A DNA stretch of 64,000 bases from Lasiosphaeris hirsuta (GCA_030549175.1 JAUKUA010000001.1:930001-994000), one strand, 5' to 3'; positions 11,640-23,205 are shown, counted from the stretch's first letter. A program made the numbers and translations. The notes: a model not told the origin generated them from the letters alone.

Positions 11640-13874
11640 ATGAAATCCACGGCGCTCTGGAGCTTTACGCTATTTACATGCCTCCCGTCCGTCTTGGGAC
11701 TAGACGCAACATTTCCCGCCTGCGCTGTGAGCTGTTTGGGGCCTGCATTTCAGGACTCCAGCTGCCCTGATCTAGGCTGTGTTTGCCAGCGAGACCACGA
11801 GCTGCAGGCAAGACAATCCCTCTCCCATCGAGATCATATTCTTGGCATTGGCTAACGCCTAGCTTATTTACAGAAACTGTTCCAATGCCTCTTCACAAAC
11901 TGTGATGCTGAGACATACGCTCCGGCTATCAAGCAAATCACCAATGATTGCATCAATGCGACTGTTGTCAACACCGTCCAAACCCATCTCAACATGCCGG
12001 ACCCCAGTCACCTCGCCACCCACAGCTCTCCCATATTGCTAAATGTCAACCTTGACATGGCATCCGGGGAAACTCCAGCCGTCGAATCTCGTGACACTGG
12101 CCGGCCGCTTGCACTGAGCGAGAAGTCGAGAGTTATACCCTTGGTTGACCGCACGATCAGCAACCCATCACCAATTGAGATGAACATCAACGTCAGCTAT
12201 GGGACAGGCAAGGTCAGCACAACTGGGACATCTATCAACCCAGGCACTCATGCCGAACGGCTTCTCTACGGAACATCTCCCGTACTGAACAACACTCACA
12301 TCTTGGCCGACTGTCCACCCGACCAAAATCCCAATGGTGATCGCAGCCCAGGCCCGTTTGTCACAAGCGGACCCCCTCCCCCAGGCCCACCTGGTCCTTT
12401 CATCACAAGTGGCCCTCCCTCCCCTGGGGCGGGAGGCAACGGTCAATCACCGCCCTGCCCACCAGGTGTCGGTCCCGGCGGAGGAGCAGGCAATGGCAAC
12501 GGCGGTGGGCAGCCTCCGTATCCTCCCCAGATCACAGTCACACAGTTTGTCGCAGCTCCCAGTCCACAAGCAGGGCCAGGCGACGGTTGGCCGCCATCCG
12601 GGGCTAGCGGTCCCGGCGATTATGGTCCTCCTGGTGGCGGTAATGGGGGGAACACTGGTGGTAACGGTCCTGCAGTATATGGCCCCAACTTTGGTCCTGG
12701 CGGCGGAGGATTTCCGAACGGCCTAGGTCCCAGCAATGGAGCTGGCGCCGGTCCCGCACCCTATAGGCCACCTCCTACCCCTTTCCCCGCTCTAGCACCC
12801 GCCGGTCCTCCTTTTTCTCCGCCCTTCCCCCCGGCCTTCCCACCCGCAAACAACGGACCTATCCTCACAATCGTCGAGACAGCAACAGTCTGCCTGAATC
12901 CGCCATCCCAGCCATCTCTTGCAGGACCGCCCTTCAACGCAGGCCCAGGATTTGGACTTCCCAACAGCAGTGGCTGGCCCAATGGAGATGGTCTCGGTAA
13001 TGGTGCGGGAGGTTCACCACCTTGCCCGCCCGGATCCCCATCCGGACTTGGCAATGGCAATGGAAACGGATGGCCAGGCCCAGGGCTAGGTCTCGGTATG
13101 GGTGCCGGTGGTGGGCAAAGCCCACCCTGCCCATCTCCAGCCAACATGCAAGGGCCGTTTGTCGAAACTGTTTTCGTCTTGGGAACACCAAGCCCAGAGG
13201 CTATTGTGTCCACAAGCTGCCCGTCATCGCCGCCACCTCCGCCTCCGCCTCCTCCTCCGCCTCCTCCTCCGCCTGCTCCTGCACCCTTCCCCGCAAACCC
13301 ATGGCCTGCACCTGCAATGCCGATGTTTCCAGCACCACCACCGCCGCCCCCGCCTCCTCCGCCTCCTCCGCCGCCTCCAGCACCGCCAATGTACGCGCCT
13401 CCATCTCCCCCATGCGCATACTATGGAGCCAAGTTTGTTGGAGCCAACCTTGAGGGACCGGTAGCAACGTCATTTCTTACCGTCACAGTTTCTGTTCAGC
13501 CCCAGGGATTCCAAAACAACGTAGCCTCGCCTGCGATGGGGGCTTATGGTGGTGATGGGACAGGGCCAGACAACGGAGGAGCTGGAGCACAGCCCGGCAG
13601 TGGAGCACCTGGAGTACAGCCTGGCCCTGGTGGAGTTGGCCCCGGAGGAATCGGTCCTGGAGGAGCCGGTCCTGGAGGAGTCGGCCCTGGAGCCGGTGGC
13701 GGAGTTGCGCCGGGTAACGGCGCTCCACCGCCGACTGTAACAGCCCCTGGTTTCTCACCATCAGCTCGCAACCCCTTTGCTCCAGCACAGGTGACGGCTT
13801 CCAAGGCCCCGATACGCAGGTCGTCCACCATTCTCCTTTGCATCCCTTTCCTCGGCCTCGCCCTCGTCTTGTGA
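11640..13874 (+). CDS. Secreted CFEM-domain protein with GPI-anchor signal
   Basis: Extracellular, probably cell-wall or membrane-anchored protein of 722 aa. Two exons, 11640-11807 and 11874-13874, give 2169 nt. Residues 1-20 form a signal peptide ending SVLG. A CFEM domain follows (about 24-86) with all eight cysteines in order: CAVSC, SCPDLGCVC, QCLFTNC and NDC. Known CFEM proteins bind haem/iron or act as surface receptors and virulence factors. The rest is a very long low-complexity stalk: Gly/Pro/Asn-rich blocks, two long poly-proline runs (13225-13275 and 13335-13385) and a GPGG[VIA] repeat (13620-13700). The C-terminus has a hydrophobic tail, STILLCIPFLGLALVL, typical of a GPI attachment signal. 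The single intron interrupts the CFEM domain and has a GC donor. The domain call is firm; a role in adhesion or iron uptake is inference. Confidence 0.92.
11808..11873 (+). other. GC-AG intron in the CFEM gene
   Basis: The exon ends GAGCTGCAG and continues GCAAGAC; the acceptor is TTTACAG before AAACTGTTCC. Removing these 66 nt joins HELQ to KLFQCLFTNC and completes the eight-cysteine CFEM pattern. No GT donor is available at this point. Confidence 0.85.
13590..13710 (+). repeat. Gly-Pro tandem repeat inside CFEM gene
   Basis: Degenerate 12-15 nt units encode GPGGV, GPGGI, GPGGA and GPGGV in series, flanked by related GAQPG/GVQPG units. It belongs to the coding sequence of the stalk and is expected to vary in copy number between strains. 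Confidence 0.8.
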
Positions 13875-15777
13875 GGCACCATGGCTTCATGGATCTCTTC
13901 ATTTGAAACTTTCTGGCACAAGCATCATATTGGGTTCGAACTATGAGAGAGGCGGTACAAGTCTTGTAGTATATCAGTTATCGTGGCGTCATTCGAGGCG
14001 TGTGGACTGGTCCACATTGTCGGTATGTTATTGAACAGAGGGCTGGTATCATCCTGAGGGAAACACCTCCATTTTGGGCTCTTGTATCTCATTCGTGGAG
14101 GCACGGATAGTTACGATAGTTATGTAGAGTGGACATTATTGGGGTTGCCTTGAGTTTTGTGTTATTGAAGTGGTGATATTGTGAACCCGGATGGGAATTA
14201 ATGACCGCCCTTCAACAGTGAGGATAAAGTCCATGTCGTCGTCTCCGTCCAGGATGCGAGACTGGGGGTAGAGTTGAGCATTGCATTTCCTTCCTGCCAC
14301 CCATCAAATCTCTCAATTTTCCACCTCTTTCCCGTTGATTGCTTTGATGAGGGCGTAGTGTTTCACTCTAGTAGGAGCCTTCGTGAAGACGTCTGCAATG
14401 TTGACTTGTCGTAGATATCCTCATTCAGTTTGGCGTCTTTTAAACTTTCCCCGAATACAAAATCGCTATCATCACGAGCCCTATCTTCCCCAAGCGCTGC
14501 GAGTGTGGCAACAGTCCTGCAATGCTTCTTGCACAGGGTGAGGAGCTTGAACGGGCTAAAATAGAGATATTGATCGTGGCAATCGATGGGCGGTAGGGTC
14601 ACATATTCACTAACACACAAATCAATTTCAAGCCATGGAAATAATATTAGATATTAAGTTCTGTTTTATTTCTACTAGCTGAAGTGTCACCTAGATTCCC
14701 TAGACTTGCGAAGGGAGCCAGGCCCCTACCACATTGTGTTCTCAATGATGGCTGGTAAATCTAGAGTCATGTTAGCCGAAAAGTTCTTGCAACAAGTTTC
14801 GAACAACTGTGACTTGAATGGTGTGTTCAGAATATGTAAGAATAGACTATCATGTATCCACTGGATATAGAACACCGGCGAAAGTGTCCCATCCGAATGG
14901 CATCAATCGCAAATTACGCTCATCATTACGCAGTGCTGGGGGCAGGTAGGGGATTTGGAACGTACCATTAGTTTGTGAGCTGTCGTGGGAGCTAAAGATG
15001 CAAAACAACAATTGAGAGATCACAAAACCAAGACAGCTCTCCTGGGGGTGAGGAATAAATAACAAGGCAGGCGAAGATCCAAGAGGAAATTGCCCAGCCT
15101 TTTCCTGTCGCCCGCGCAGGAGAGCGGCCCTGGACCAGCCAGAAGGTTGAGTGAGGTGTTGCCTTGGATTGTTGGGTTGAGTAGGGGAAAGGAAAATTAT
15201 TCGACGAGTTTTTATGGTCGTAGAATTTAGACTTTGCGCTTACCTAAGCGAAGATTTTCTTGGTGGGGCGGGACAACCAGCTGCCGAGCCGTCAAGGTTC
15301 CATGGATCCAGCAATTTCAGCTTCGCAACCCACATTCACATGTGGTCTATGCTTCTTTCCCTTTCAGTCAGACTCGGATCTCCTTTCTACCGTTCTTGCT
15401 TCAGTCAACGGTTGATGCGGTGCAGGGAACGTGTCCCGGACAGACTTGGTAGGCCTGAAGTCAGGTTCTTGTCGCATTGAGTCGGTACGTCAAGTGGCTG
15501 CCTCTTGCCAGTTCGCAAGGTTCGCAGCCCATGTGCTGGTCGCCGTGCATTACGCTTGTCTCTTGTCAGCATCTATCTGGGAACTCTATCTGCGCCTCTC
15601 AACTCTTCAGTCGACTGCACCCCGGGAAATCCGTTTCTAAATGGGTTGGTTCTCCCTACATGACAAGTTATATTACTCCAACCCTGCTCTCCGAGCTACC
15701 CAGAAAGTTACCTTCGAAAGTAGTAGCCTTTCTTTCAGTCTATCCGCCTCTCACAAGCGTACTTCTCGGGCTTCGCG
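13875..15777. other. Region with retroelement debris
   Basis: There is no intact gene here. The first part is the 3' flank of the CFEM gene. A minus-strand fragment resembling the end of a copia-type polyprotein lies at about 14310-14410 and is listed separately. The remainder, with frequent stops on both strands, shows no recognisable protein. Confidence 0.5.
14313..14414 (-). pseudogene. Copia-type retrotransposon polyprotein C-terminus (relic)
   Basis: The minus strand reads GYLRQVNIADVFTKAPTRVK and then HYALIKAI before a stop. The NIADVFTK motif is the hallmark of the end of the RNase H domain of Ty1/copia polyproteins (NIADIFTKPL in many elements). An in-frame stop lies just upstream, and no integrase or reverse transcriptase sequence is found beside it. 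This is therefore a short decayed fragment. The match rests on about 30 residues, so chance similarity is possible. Confidence 0.5.
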
Positions 15778-16550
15778 ATGTCCAACGACCCCAATACTGG
15801 GAATATGAACCCCGACGCGGGTTCCGAGACTACAAACCCCGGCCCAAATGTTAGGAACACAAATCCCGGCCCAGTTCACTGGGACCCAAGATCCGCCATC
15901 AGCCCCCAGACGGCTGCTCTCATCTTGACATATCCGCTGGCCGGATCATCACGCATATGGGAGCCAGTAACGATACTGCAGAACGAGACTGATTTTTTAT
16001 CGTGGGTGAAACAGCTTGGAGCAAACTTCAATGGCCATGGGCTGTGCGGGGATGACTGGCGCCTGGATAGGCCAATGCCTAGTGTTCCTAGGGAGGAGCT
16101 CGGGCGTTGGGAGCAAGAGCGGTTCGATTGCCTGTGTCTAATATACAGCTCGATTGAGTCCAAACTCCTCGACAGAGTTTGCTTCATGAACTCTTCAATG
16201 CCTCTCCACAACAGGTCCTTTCCATGATCCGAAAGACTCTGTGGAGTGCTACCGATAAAATAAAGTCACAGCTACAACAAGATTTTTGCGGGAAGACTGT
16301 GAGGCATTTCGGCTCCTTGGGCGAATGCATTCAGTTCATGGACTACGCAAGGGAGCGACTAAGGTATCTAGAAGCCAATTTCCGCGACAGATTCGAAATC
16401 AATCGCCTGCTGGAAGGTGCTGAACTCGGGCCCCCATATCACAACTTCCCAAGGGAGGCAATGGCCTTCAACATGGATTGGGAAGAAATCGTGGGGCACT
16501 TGGTGAATATTGCGATTCGGTTGTCGCGTGAGAACGATGGTTCATATTGA
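15778..16550 (+). pseudogene. Gag-like reading frame in two pieces
   Basis: The first frame (15778-16227) starts MSNDPNTGNMNPDAG and contains FLSWVKQLGANFNGHGL and, later, ERFDCLCLIYSSIESKLL. The second frame, open from 16158 to 16550, continues LLHELFNASPQQVLSMIRK and ends in SRENDGSY. Read together they resemble the helical Gag domain of copia-type elements (an aromatic 'W-V-Q' start, then an 'A-L-I-I-S-I-E' block, then an 'AR-RL-LE' block). The change of frame falls between 16158 and about 16210, and I find no intron of plausible length there. A frameshift in a decayed element is the simplest reading. No protease or polymerase region follows on this strand. It could instead be a lineage-specific host gene with an assembly error. 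Confidence 0.4.
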
Positions 16551-16562
16551 GCGCTTTCCCAG

Positions 16563-16579
16563 TTTTTTTTTTTTTTTTT
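16563..16579 (+). repeat. T17 homopolymer
   Basis: A run of seventeen T lies 12 bases after the stop of the gag-like frame. Read on the minus strand it is an A17 run downstream of the exon pair at 16658-16802, so it may be a relic poly(A) tract or simple sequence. Confidence 0.85.
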
Positions 16580-16657
16580 GCATAGCGTTGTATGATATTC
16601 AGATTCAACAGCAGCCAATGGATTTCAGTCTCCATTGGTAACTAACACCGAATGGCT

Positions 16658-16802
16658 TCACATGTTCCACTGCGCCACCATATCTTTCAACAAGCTTGTG
16701 AGCAGTCAGTCGATATCATGCAGAGAAAAATAGTTAGTTACTTACTTACCGATGGTAGACCGCCACCGCCAGGGCATCGCAGCGAGCCAATATCTTTTCG
16801 GA
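16658..16802 (-). CDS. Last two exons of an unrecognised spliced gene
   Basis: Two minus-strand exons, 16750-16802 and 16658-16694, are joined by a textbook 55-nt intron (GTAAGT donor, CTAAC and CTGAC branch-like sites, CACAAG acceptor). Upstream of the first is another acceptor (CTAAC...GTGCAG). The best frame gives SEKILARCDALAVAVYHR followed by LLKDMVAQWNM and a stop, with coding-like third positions. I could not settle the first exon; candidate starts lie between about 16890 and 17025. An alternative frame ending in KSIGCC is also open. The protein is not recognised. Confidence 0.33.
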
Positions 16803-18223
16803 CTGCACGTCGAGAGTTGTGTTAGTTCGCGCTGTTGCTGATTTCCTCTGAACCCAAATCCCGCGGAGAAGAAGTAATCAGGGACAGCCAGCTTGACAAA
16901 TATCGCATGGCCTATCGTCATGGGCTGTGGGGGATCGGCTTATTTTCAGGGCTAGGGCTGAAGCATGGGGACAAGCTTATCACAGGGCGCGGTGAATGTT
17001 ACGCCGAAACCTCCCTCCTGACATCGAGGTCACGTTTTTTCTTTCCTCTTTCGTGTCGGTCTTGAAATATTCTATCGATTCAAAAACCATATTGACCACT
17101 TTACAATTAACTCGCCACCCTTACTCTGCCTGCAACAGAACCTACATCATCATCAAGCCGACCCCTAGCCGTGGCGGCTGCCGCTTATGAATTCATGATT
17201 ACTTTGCTCGTGATTACACTCCACCATCCCAAAAATCTCAAATCTCTCCCCCACCCTCCTTCTTCCGAGTCCACGTTACACGAACAGGCCAGCAGCCACC
17301 ACCGCCCTCAAGCAACTGAAACAATGTCTCTCCAGCACCGGGCGACCCCCCGGACAAAAAAAGTTCTCTCCTCTCGTACCTTGCACACTACACCATTCCT
17401 GCATGATACTACCACCTCCCTAACCCAACTCTGGCGCAGCTACATTCTCGTTCCCGTCTGCTGCTGCAGCGCTGTGTAACCCTCTCCCCCATCCTTCCCA
17501 CCCTCCCTCACGTGGTGGCTGGCGCCCCAAACATGACCCTAGCACCCTTCAGCTTCTCGAACTTCCCCTCCTCCCCATGTGTGCAACCCGAGCCACCAGA
17601 GCGGCGCGCTAGAACGTGTGTGCACCGTTCCCTCGACCCTGTCGGATGTCAACCAGAGTCCTCAATATGAGATGGGCTCATGCCATGTAACCCCAGTGCC
17701 GTTGTATGACCAAGACTCGACCTGTCGTTGAATTCCAGCGAGAGTTCATCATCCGGCGCTAGGGTATTCGACAGACACTGTTCTTCATCACTAGATATGC
17801 AGCAGCTGGGTTGCCATGTTGTTGAAGGGAGAAGAAAAGTTGCTTTTGGGGTATTAATACGTCTAAGTCAGCCCATCATTAACTCTAGCCTGCCTGCCCC
17901 CATTTTGTAGCCCTAATGTATCACCCCAATGACCCCCAGTTCCCGAAAGACCAAGCCAAACGCCGTCCTCATACAGCCATTCATTCCATTACCCTCCGAG
18001 TATTCATCAACGTGGAACCATAGAAAGCACCGCGTAACCCAAAAGCCCTGATGCTAATGTAGAGAGTACCCCCGGAAGTGTCATGCTGTCAGGCCATCTT
18101 CCGATGGCACTTGCTGTGCCACTTCTCGAGAATCGCTGCTTCGTTTTCCCTTGGTAGGAAAGGTGCTGAACATGCCAAAGTTTTCGCTTTCTTTTTTTTC
18201 TTTTTCTTCACCGAGGAGCCGGC
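16803..18223. other. Intergenic, possible start of small gene
   Basis: This region holds the presumed 5' exon(s) and promoter of the exon pair described at 16658-16802. On the plus strand a 51-codon frame starts at 17324 in a good start context (AAACAATGTC), but it has no other support. The rest has no visible gene; near 18180-18210 it is probably the 3' flank of the microprotein gene. Confidence 0.4.
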
Positions 18224-18457
18224 CTAGCTTTCGTAGCAGGCTGTGCCGCAGTCACCGCAAGCGCGGCCGGGGATGACCCAGACTTCGTTGCCCTTTGCGG
18301 CACAGGTCGGGCAGCGGACTCCGGGAAGCTGTAAGCAAATGGTTGTTAGGTCAGCTCTCACATGACATATTGCCACTGCATCGCCGCGAGTACCCGGGAT
18401 GTGAGGGGTGGGACGCGGGCAGGGTGCAAAAAGGCGAATGAGAGTTGGCCATACCAT
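18224..18457 (-). CDS. Cysteine-rich 35-residue microprotein, probable zinc knuckle
   Basis: The coding sequence is ATG (18455-18457), an intron of 126 nt (18329-18454; GTATGG donor, GACCTAACAAC branch, TTACAG acceptor), then 18224-18328. The product begins MLPGVRCPTCAAKG and ends GRACGDCGTACYES. The pattern C-P-x-C ... C-G-x-C-x3-C is that of a small zinc-ribbon-like fold. From the TATA-like box at about 18710 to this ATG there is no earlier ATG on the minus strand, and the ATG context TTCACCATGG is strong. The intron has no in-frame stop, so a retained form would encode 77 residues. I do not recognise the family. Its size and clean splicing suggest a real conserved microprotein rather than noise. 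Confidence 0.55.
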   Translation of the reverse strand: MVWPTLIRLFAPCPRPTPHIPGTRGDAVAICHVRADLTTICLQLPGVRCPTCAAKGNEVWVIPGRACGDCGTACYES

Positions 18458-18708
18458 GGTGAATGTGATTGGGACAGGCTAGGAGGAGCTCGTCTTGCAG
18501 GGTTTGGAGTTCCGGTGCGGATGTAGATGCAGTGTGGGGATATGTCAGGGCGCTGCGTGTGGAATTGCGGAGGGCAAAGGCTTGGGAGAGCGACGTTGTG
18601 AGGGTGCGTGTGGATGAGTGCGGAGTCAAGGCGAGAAGATGACGACGAAGCTGAAGCTACTCGTGTGATGAACAGAAAGGGAAGGAGAACACGAGGTGAG
18701 GTTGTGGA

Positions 18709-18717
18709 ATATATATA
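18709..18717 (-). promoter_or_regulatory. TATA-like box of the microprotein gene
   Basis: TATATATAT on the minus strand, followed by a pyrimidine-rich stretch where transcription could start. It lies about 250 bases upstream of the first ATG of the small cysteine protein. Confidence 0.45.
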
Positions 18718-21700
18718 CTTGGTGGAGAGGGTCGGCGACTACGCCGTTATAGCTTGGGGACAGGGGGCTATGAGTTGTTGAACGAAGGACAATGGTAGGT
18801 ATGTGACTTCGGGTTTGCGCCTCGAGGGCCGGAACAGGAAAGCAACAAAGCGACCAGTCCCTGCGCTTGGAAGACACATCACCGTGGGCCGCCGCCGCCT
18901 GATCGTCGGCGTGTTCCCGCCACGGAAAGGTAGAAGCGTGGAGGCAGAGAGGACCAGAGAGACGCTAGATGGGCGATTGCAGACAGCCATGCCCGTCGAA
19001 GCCGGTGTAGGCATCCCCGTCGGGATGTGGTGTATGGCCGTGTGTACCAGGGTTGTCCTCCGGGGAGTGTCTGTCATTGCCGCCCTGGGAAAGCTTGGGA
19101 CGGCCTAGGAGAGAGCTAGGAGGGCCTAGGGCAAACAGAGACACAAAAGGCTGTCGGCAGAAGGGCTCTCTGTCTTTTGACTCGGCAAGACAGCCCAGCG
19201 CAGGGAAAGAGGAGATGGAGCGAAATGGAGGAGGGCACGCGTCAGATGTTAGGACTCGTAACTCAGCCCCACTACCTTGAGCAGCCAGCGAGAGCGCAAG
19301 AGGGGGTAATTCTTCAATCTTGGACGCTACCCCCGTTTGGAAGTCTTCAGATCACAGCCTAGGGGCATGTCAAGAGCCTCGATTGGCCGAAGCCGCATTC
19401 TTGGGTTCGCCCTTGAACAAGGGGGTGGACAAGGGCAAAAAGCAATTCGGCTTTGCGAGTCTCTTTTGTCGAGCGAGTTGATGCGCGACCGGGATACTGG
19501 GCCCCTGTCTGTCGGCTTTTTTTTTGTGGACGGTTTCTTTTGCAGACGACGTCGGGAGAAGAACCGTCGAGGGGGGGGCCAGTCAGCTAGCTGCAGAATT
19601 TAGCTTGTTCTCCGCTGTCGTTTGCATGTTTCGGTCGCGTCGATGCCACCTTACTGTCGCGGCGGTCTCCCGGGCTGCAGCGTCGACTGCGGTTCCACGT
19701 TGATGCGCAACCTGACGCTGTAGCTACCCCGCGGGCTAGGGACCTGCACTGGGCAGGCGGGGCCTCAGGGCTGCCCGACCTACCACTGGCAGTTTGCCAG
19801 CCTGCCGCTGGCCTGCTGTGACAACGCTGTGATTGCGCTGCCGTCGATTGATTTGCCATCGCCTACTTGGGCACAGTATCAAAACCCGTTCGCAGCCGCG
19901 GTGTTCGCTGTTCCCTTGTGGCTTGTCTCCAGTCCGGGTCTATGCTCTGAGACTGCCCCTCACATCTGACAAGCGGCTGTGAGATGTGACAAAGATTGTT
20001 GGACGATGCCGATGGCCGGTGATGGCTGCTGGAAGGGAGTGAGACTTAGTTCGTAACCGCGGGGGTGCCATTGGCGCCTGCCATTGGCCCGCATAGAAGC
20101 AGCGCGTTGGTAGGCGATGGGCTGATACTGACCAACTCCTAAAAACTGTCCCAGGTGTCGGGTGTCTGTTTGTAACAAGTTGCGTCTCTCTCTCTGACTC
20201 TCTTTGAGCGCAAGCCGGGAAAACGGACCAGAAAACGACGCTATTTGGAATTGCCCCACAGGTCTGAGATTCTCTTGCTTTTTCTTGCGCGTGGCTTTCT
20301 TCGGGCTCTCATGCATTTCTTGACCAGAAAAGGCATTTTCAGACCCCCATCCGATGACACCATGGCACCATGCTCTCGCTCTTGCCTCTGAAAGTAGGCA
20401 ACTTAATCTGCGATATCGCTAACCACGCCATGTAATGCTCAGGCAGAGCCATTCTTCTTACTTATTTCATTTTATTTGGCTTCAGCCACCCTGGCTCCTC
20501 CGTCGGGCAGGATTCACTTGAGTGATTTCGTGATTTGAAAGCAGGAAGACTTCCTTGTCGGTACGAAAGGCGCTAACATATGCACCAGGGGAAGAAGTTA
20601 CAGATTGTGGGCTCGCTGGTCTCCCTGGGACCAATGAAGATGGGCCCTTGGGGATCGCCAATCGCTAATCTCGACGATGCTCTGCGCATCATCACCTTCC
20701 CTTGTCGTCTCTCGCCTGTGTGGCCAACGAGAGAGAGACATGCCAGGGGTTTCGGCACAGGGTCCGCGATATTTCTCTCTTGCTGATGATGCTGTTGCTA
20801 GTTGCATCGACACATCGGCTCCACCTCTCCGCCAAGCTGCGCGGGAGGCTTCATTCCCAGCCCTCGGTACCAGCTCCCAGCAGCTCTTTTGAGCTCGAAG
20901 CATCTTGCCTCGCTCTACGCACACTAACGACGCCAGGAACCCTTGCCCACCATGCTGTTGCTGTCACTAGCCATCGAGCTAGGAGCGCAGTAGTGAGCCC
21001 ACCACTCGGGCCAAGAGCTGCGATCAGTCACTGGACTTTGGAGGAGCGTTTGCCATGTTCTGCCGGTAGTTCCGGGTTTGTCGCTGACTGCCTCGCTGTC
21101 TTTGCCACATTTTTACTTCTGTTCGAGACTTATCCCCGTGCACCATCCCGCCGGCTTTGAACGGACATGAGGTCTTCTCCGTCGGCAAATAGCAACACTG
21201 GGAAAGACTCGCGAGACTTATCCGTTTCTCCAAGGCTTCACCGCTGACCCTGGTACGGCGTAGTGTGCCAGAGCTGGCCGGCAATCTGAGGTTGGGAGCC
21301 ACGGAGCTCACCGCCCTAGCGTATTTCGAACCTTTGATGGAGCGCATTGAGGCGCTTTGTGGCCTGATGAAGCTTCGAAAAACGCCCTGCTCAACCCGCG
21401 CGTGTGCATCCGGCGTATGCATGCCTAAATTTCAATTAATAACTTCCTGCGCAGGAGACTGTGTGCAGCAAATGGTCTTTACACAACACTCATGGCGCCT
21501 TGAGTGACGAAGTTGGTCACACCAGTTTTTGAGATCCGGGGGTTGTGGCGAACCTAGCGCCGATCGCAGATTTGATCACAGACACCTCGCTATATCCTCG
21601 CAAAGCTAAGGATACCAACCAGTCCCCAGAGTGACTCTCCAATGATGCTCAAAAAGTCAACTTGAAAAACGGCCGCTTCAGCTTGAGACAGAGCTGCATT

Positions 21701-23205
21701 TTGTCAACGACGGGAGCACGCTCAAGCCGGTTATCGAGGCTTGACATGGTCGATCAAGCAGCCCTTTGTCCCACAGCTTCCGATCCCGCCTAGACATCCT
21801 CACCCCCCGCCGGCAGACATCTATGTAGCCGATCGGCCACGCTCCGGCTCAGTTTTTGACCCGCGGGAAAAGCGTGTGGCCGAGCCACAGCATGATGCTG
21901 TGCAGAATGTGGTGACAGGCTCGGGTGTCCGTCCATCTGTCTTCATCCGCGTGCGTGTTTGCTGTGACATGGTACATACCCGAAAGTTGGTGTCGGGCTA
22001 GATATGTATGTTATGCCTCACGAGAAACGGAAAACGAGAAACAACGCTGCGGGTGCCCTCAAGCTGGCGTTTCCTCCCTCATCTCGCACGTGCACGGCAT
22101 GGCAACATGTTGGAACGCTAACTTGTGTACGGATATATCATCTAATCCAACCTCAACCACAGGCCCCCGTAAACATCGCCGGCCACAGTTCAAACGTCTG
22201 CCGTGTGTTACCTGACTTAAATGCACGGAATATGGCGTGCATTTTTCCCGCCTTTGCGTTGCACAACACGAAGAAACGACTGCCAAAGGAAGAAAAAGAG
22301 TAGAGAAGAGACTTTCGCGGGATGCGACCCAACCTGCCGGGACGGATTGCGTTTGCCGGTCATGTTACACACCACCAGCACGCCACCCCTGTGTGTCTTT
22401 GGGGGGTCGGGGGAGCACACATGTTCAAGGCAGACGGCCTAGACCGCCACGCCGGATATCTGCCGACTTGAAACGGTTTTCATCTGACGACTGGTGGACT
22501 GGTCATTCTCGTTCAAGGGGTTATGGACTGATGATATTGAAGTTTGCTTCCATCTGCATATGATAGAGCACATGTCTGACCGTCTTCACCCTTCAACCGT
22601 CATGTCAATGCGGATGGCCGTTTGTAATACTCTCAGCCGAAATCACGGGGCTAGGCGTTTGTTGATGCTGTTTGTTTTATGATGAGAAGGTATCCTGAAT
22701 TCGTTACCTATATTTTCCGTCAAAGCCGCAGATCGAGTGCCTTGCCCACTTCCCTGGGTATCCTGTCCGCCTGATCCTGATTGGAGTGCAAATCCACACA
22801 AAATAGACTTTGCCTTCCCCTCCTCAAGTCTTCTTCACGTTAAAAAGTTGTGAGGAATGTATGCGAGAATAGAAAAGAAAACCTCAGGTGCAACCAAGCC
22901 GATGAACACCGCAGGCTACCCAAGCCCCCCAACCAGAAAAGAAAATCCATGGAAATACCCAATGTCCCTTGCTCCAGATGATTTGAGCTCTTCTAATGTG
23001 CAGTAAGCCAAGTTCACCAATACCGAATCCAGTCTGTCCGCCAGTGTGGCCCCCATATACGCCATAACCAGATACGCCGGGATGTTCAAAAGAAATAGAA
23101 AAGATATTTTCTAAACTCGCGAAAAAGCAAGACGTGCATGTCTCGCGACTATGTCACTAGCCCATTGGCCTACCCTTCCACTACATGCGGCATGTAGACA
23201 CGCCG
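18718..23205. other. Gene desert of about 4.5 kb
   Basis: Neither strand shows a convincing gene. Frames are short, overlap one another and have no consistent codon preference or intron signals. CT-rich simple sequence occurs near 20185-20205. The last 400 bases, up to the PLC stop, are probably PLC 3' untranslated sequence. Confidence 0.45.

Noticed and set aside
13195..13475. Long open frames opposite and beside the poly-proline part of the CFEM gene
   Set aside because: They are by-products of the CCT/CCG repeats of the real coding frame.
14363..14620. 85-codon minus-strand frame overlapping the copia-like tail
   Set aside because: It is in a different frame from the NIADVFTK motif and shows no similarity to RNase H, so it is treated as a shadow.
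17324..17479. 51-codon plus-strand frame with good start context
   Set aside because: No splice evidence, no domain, low-complexity neighbourhood; too little to call a gene.
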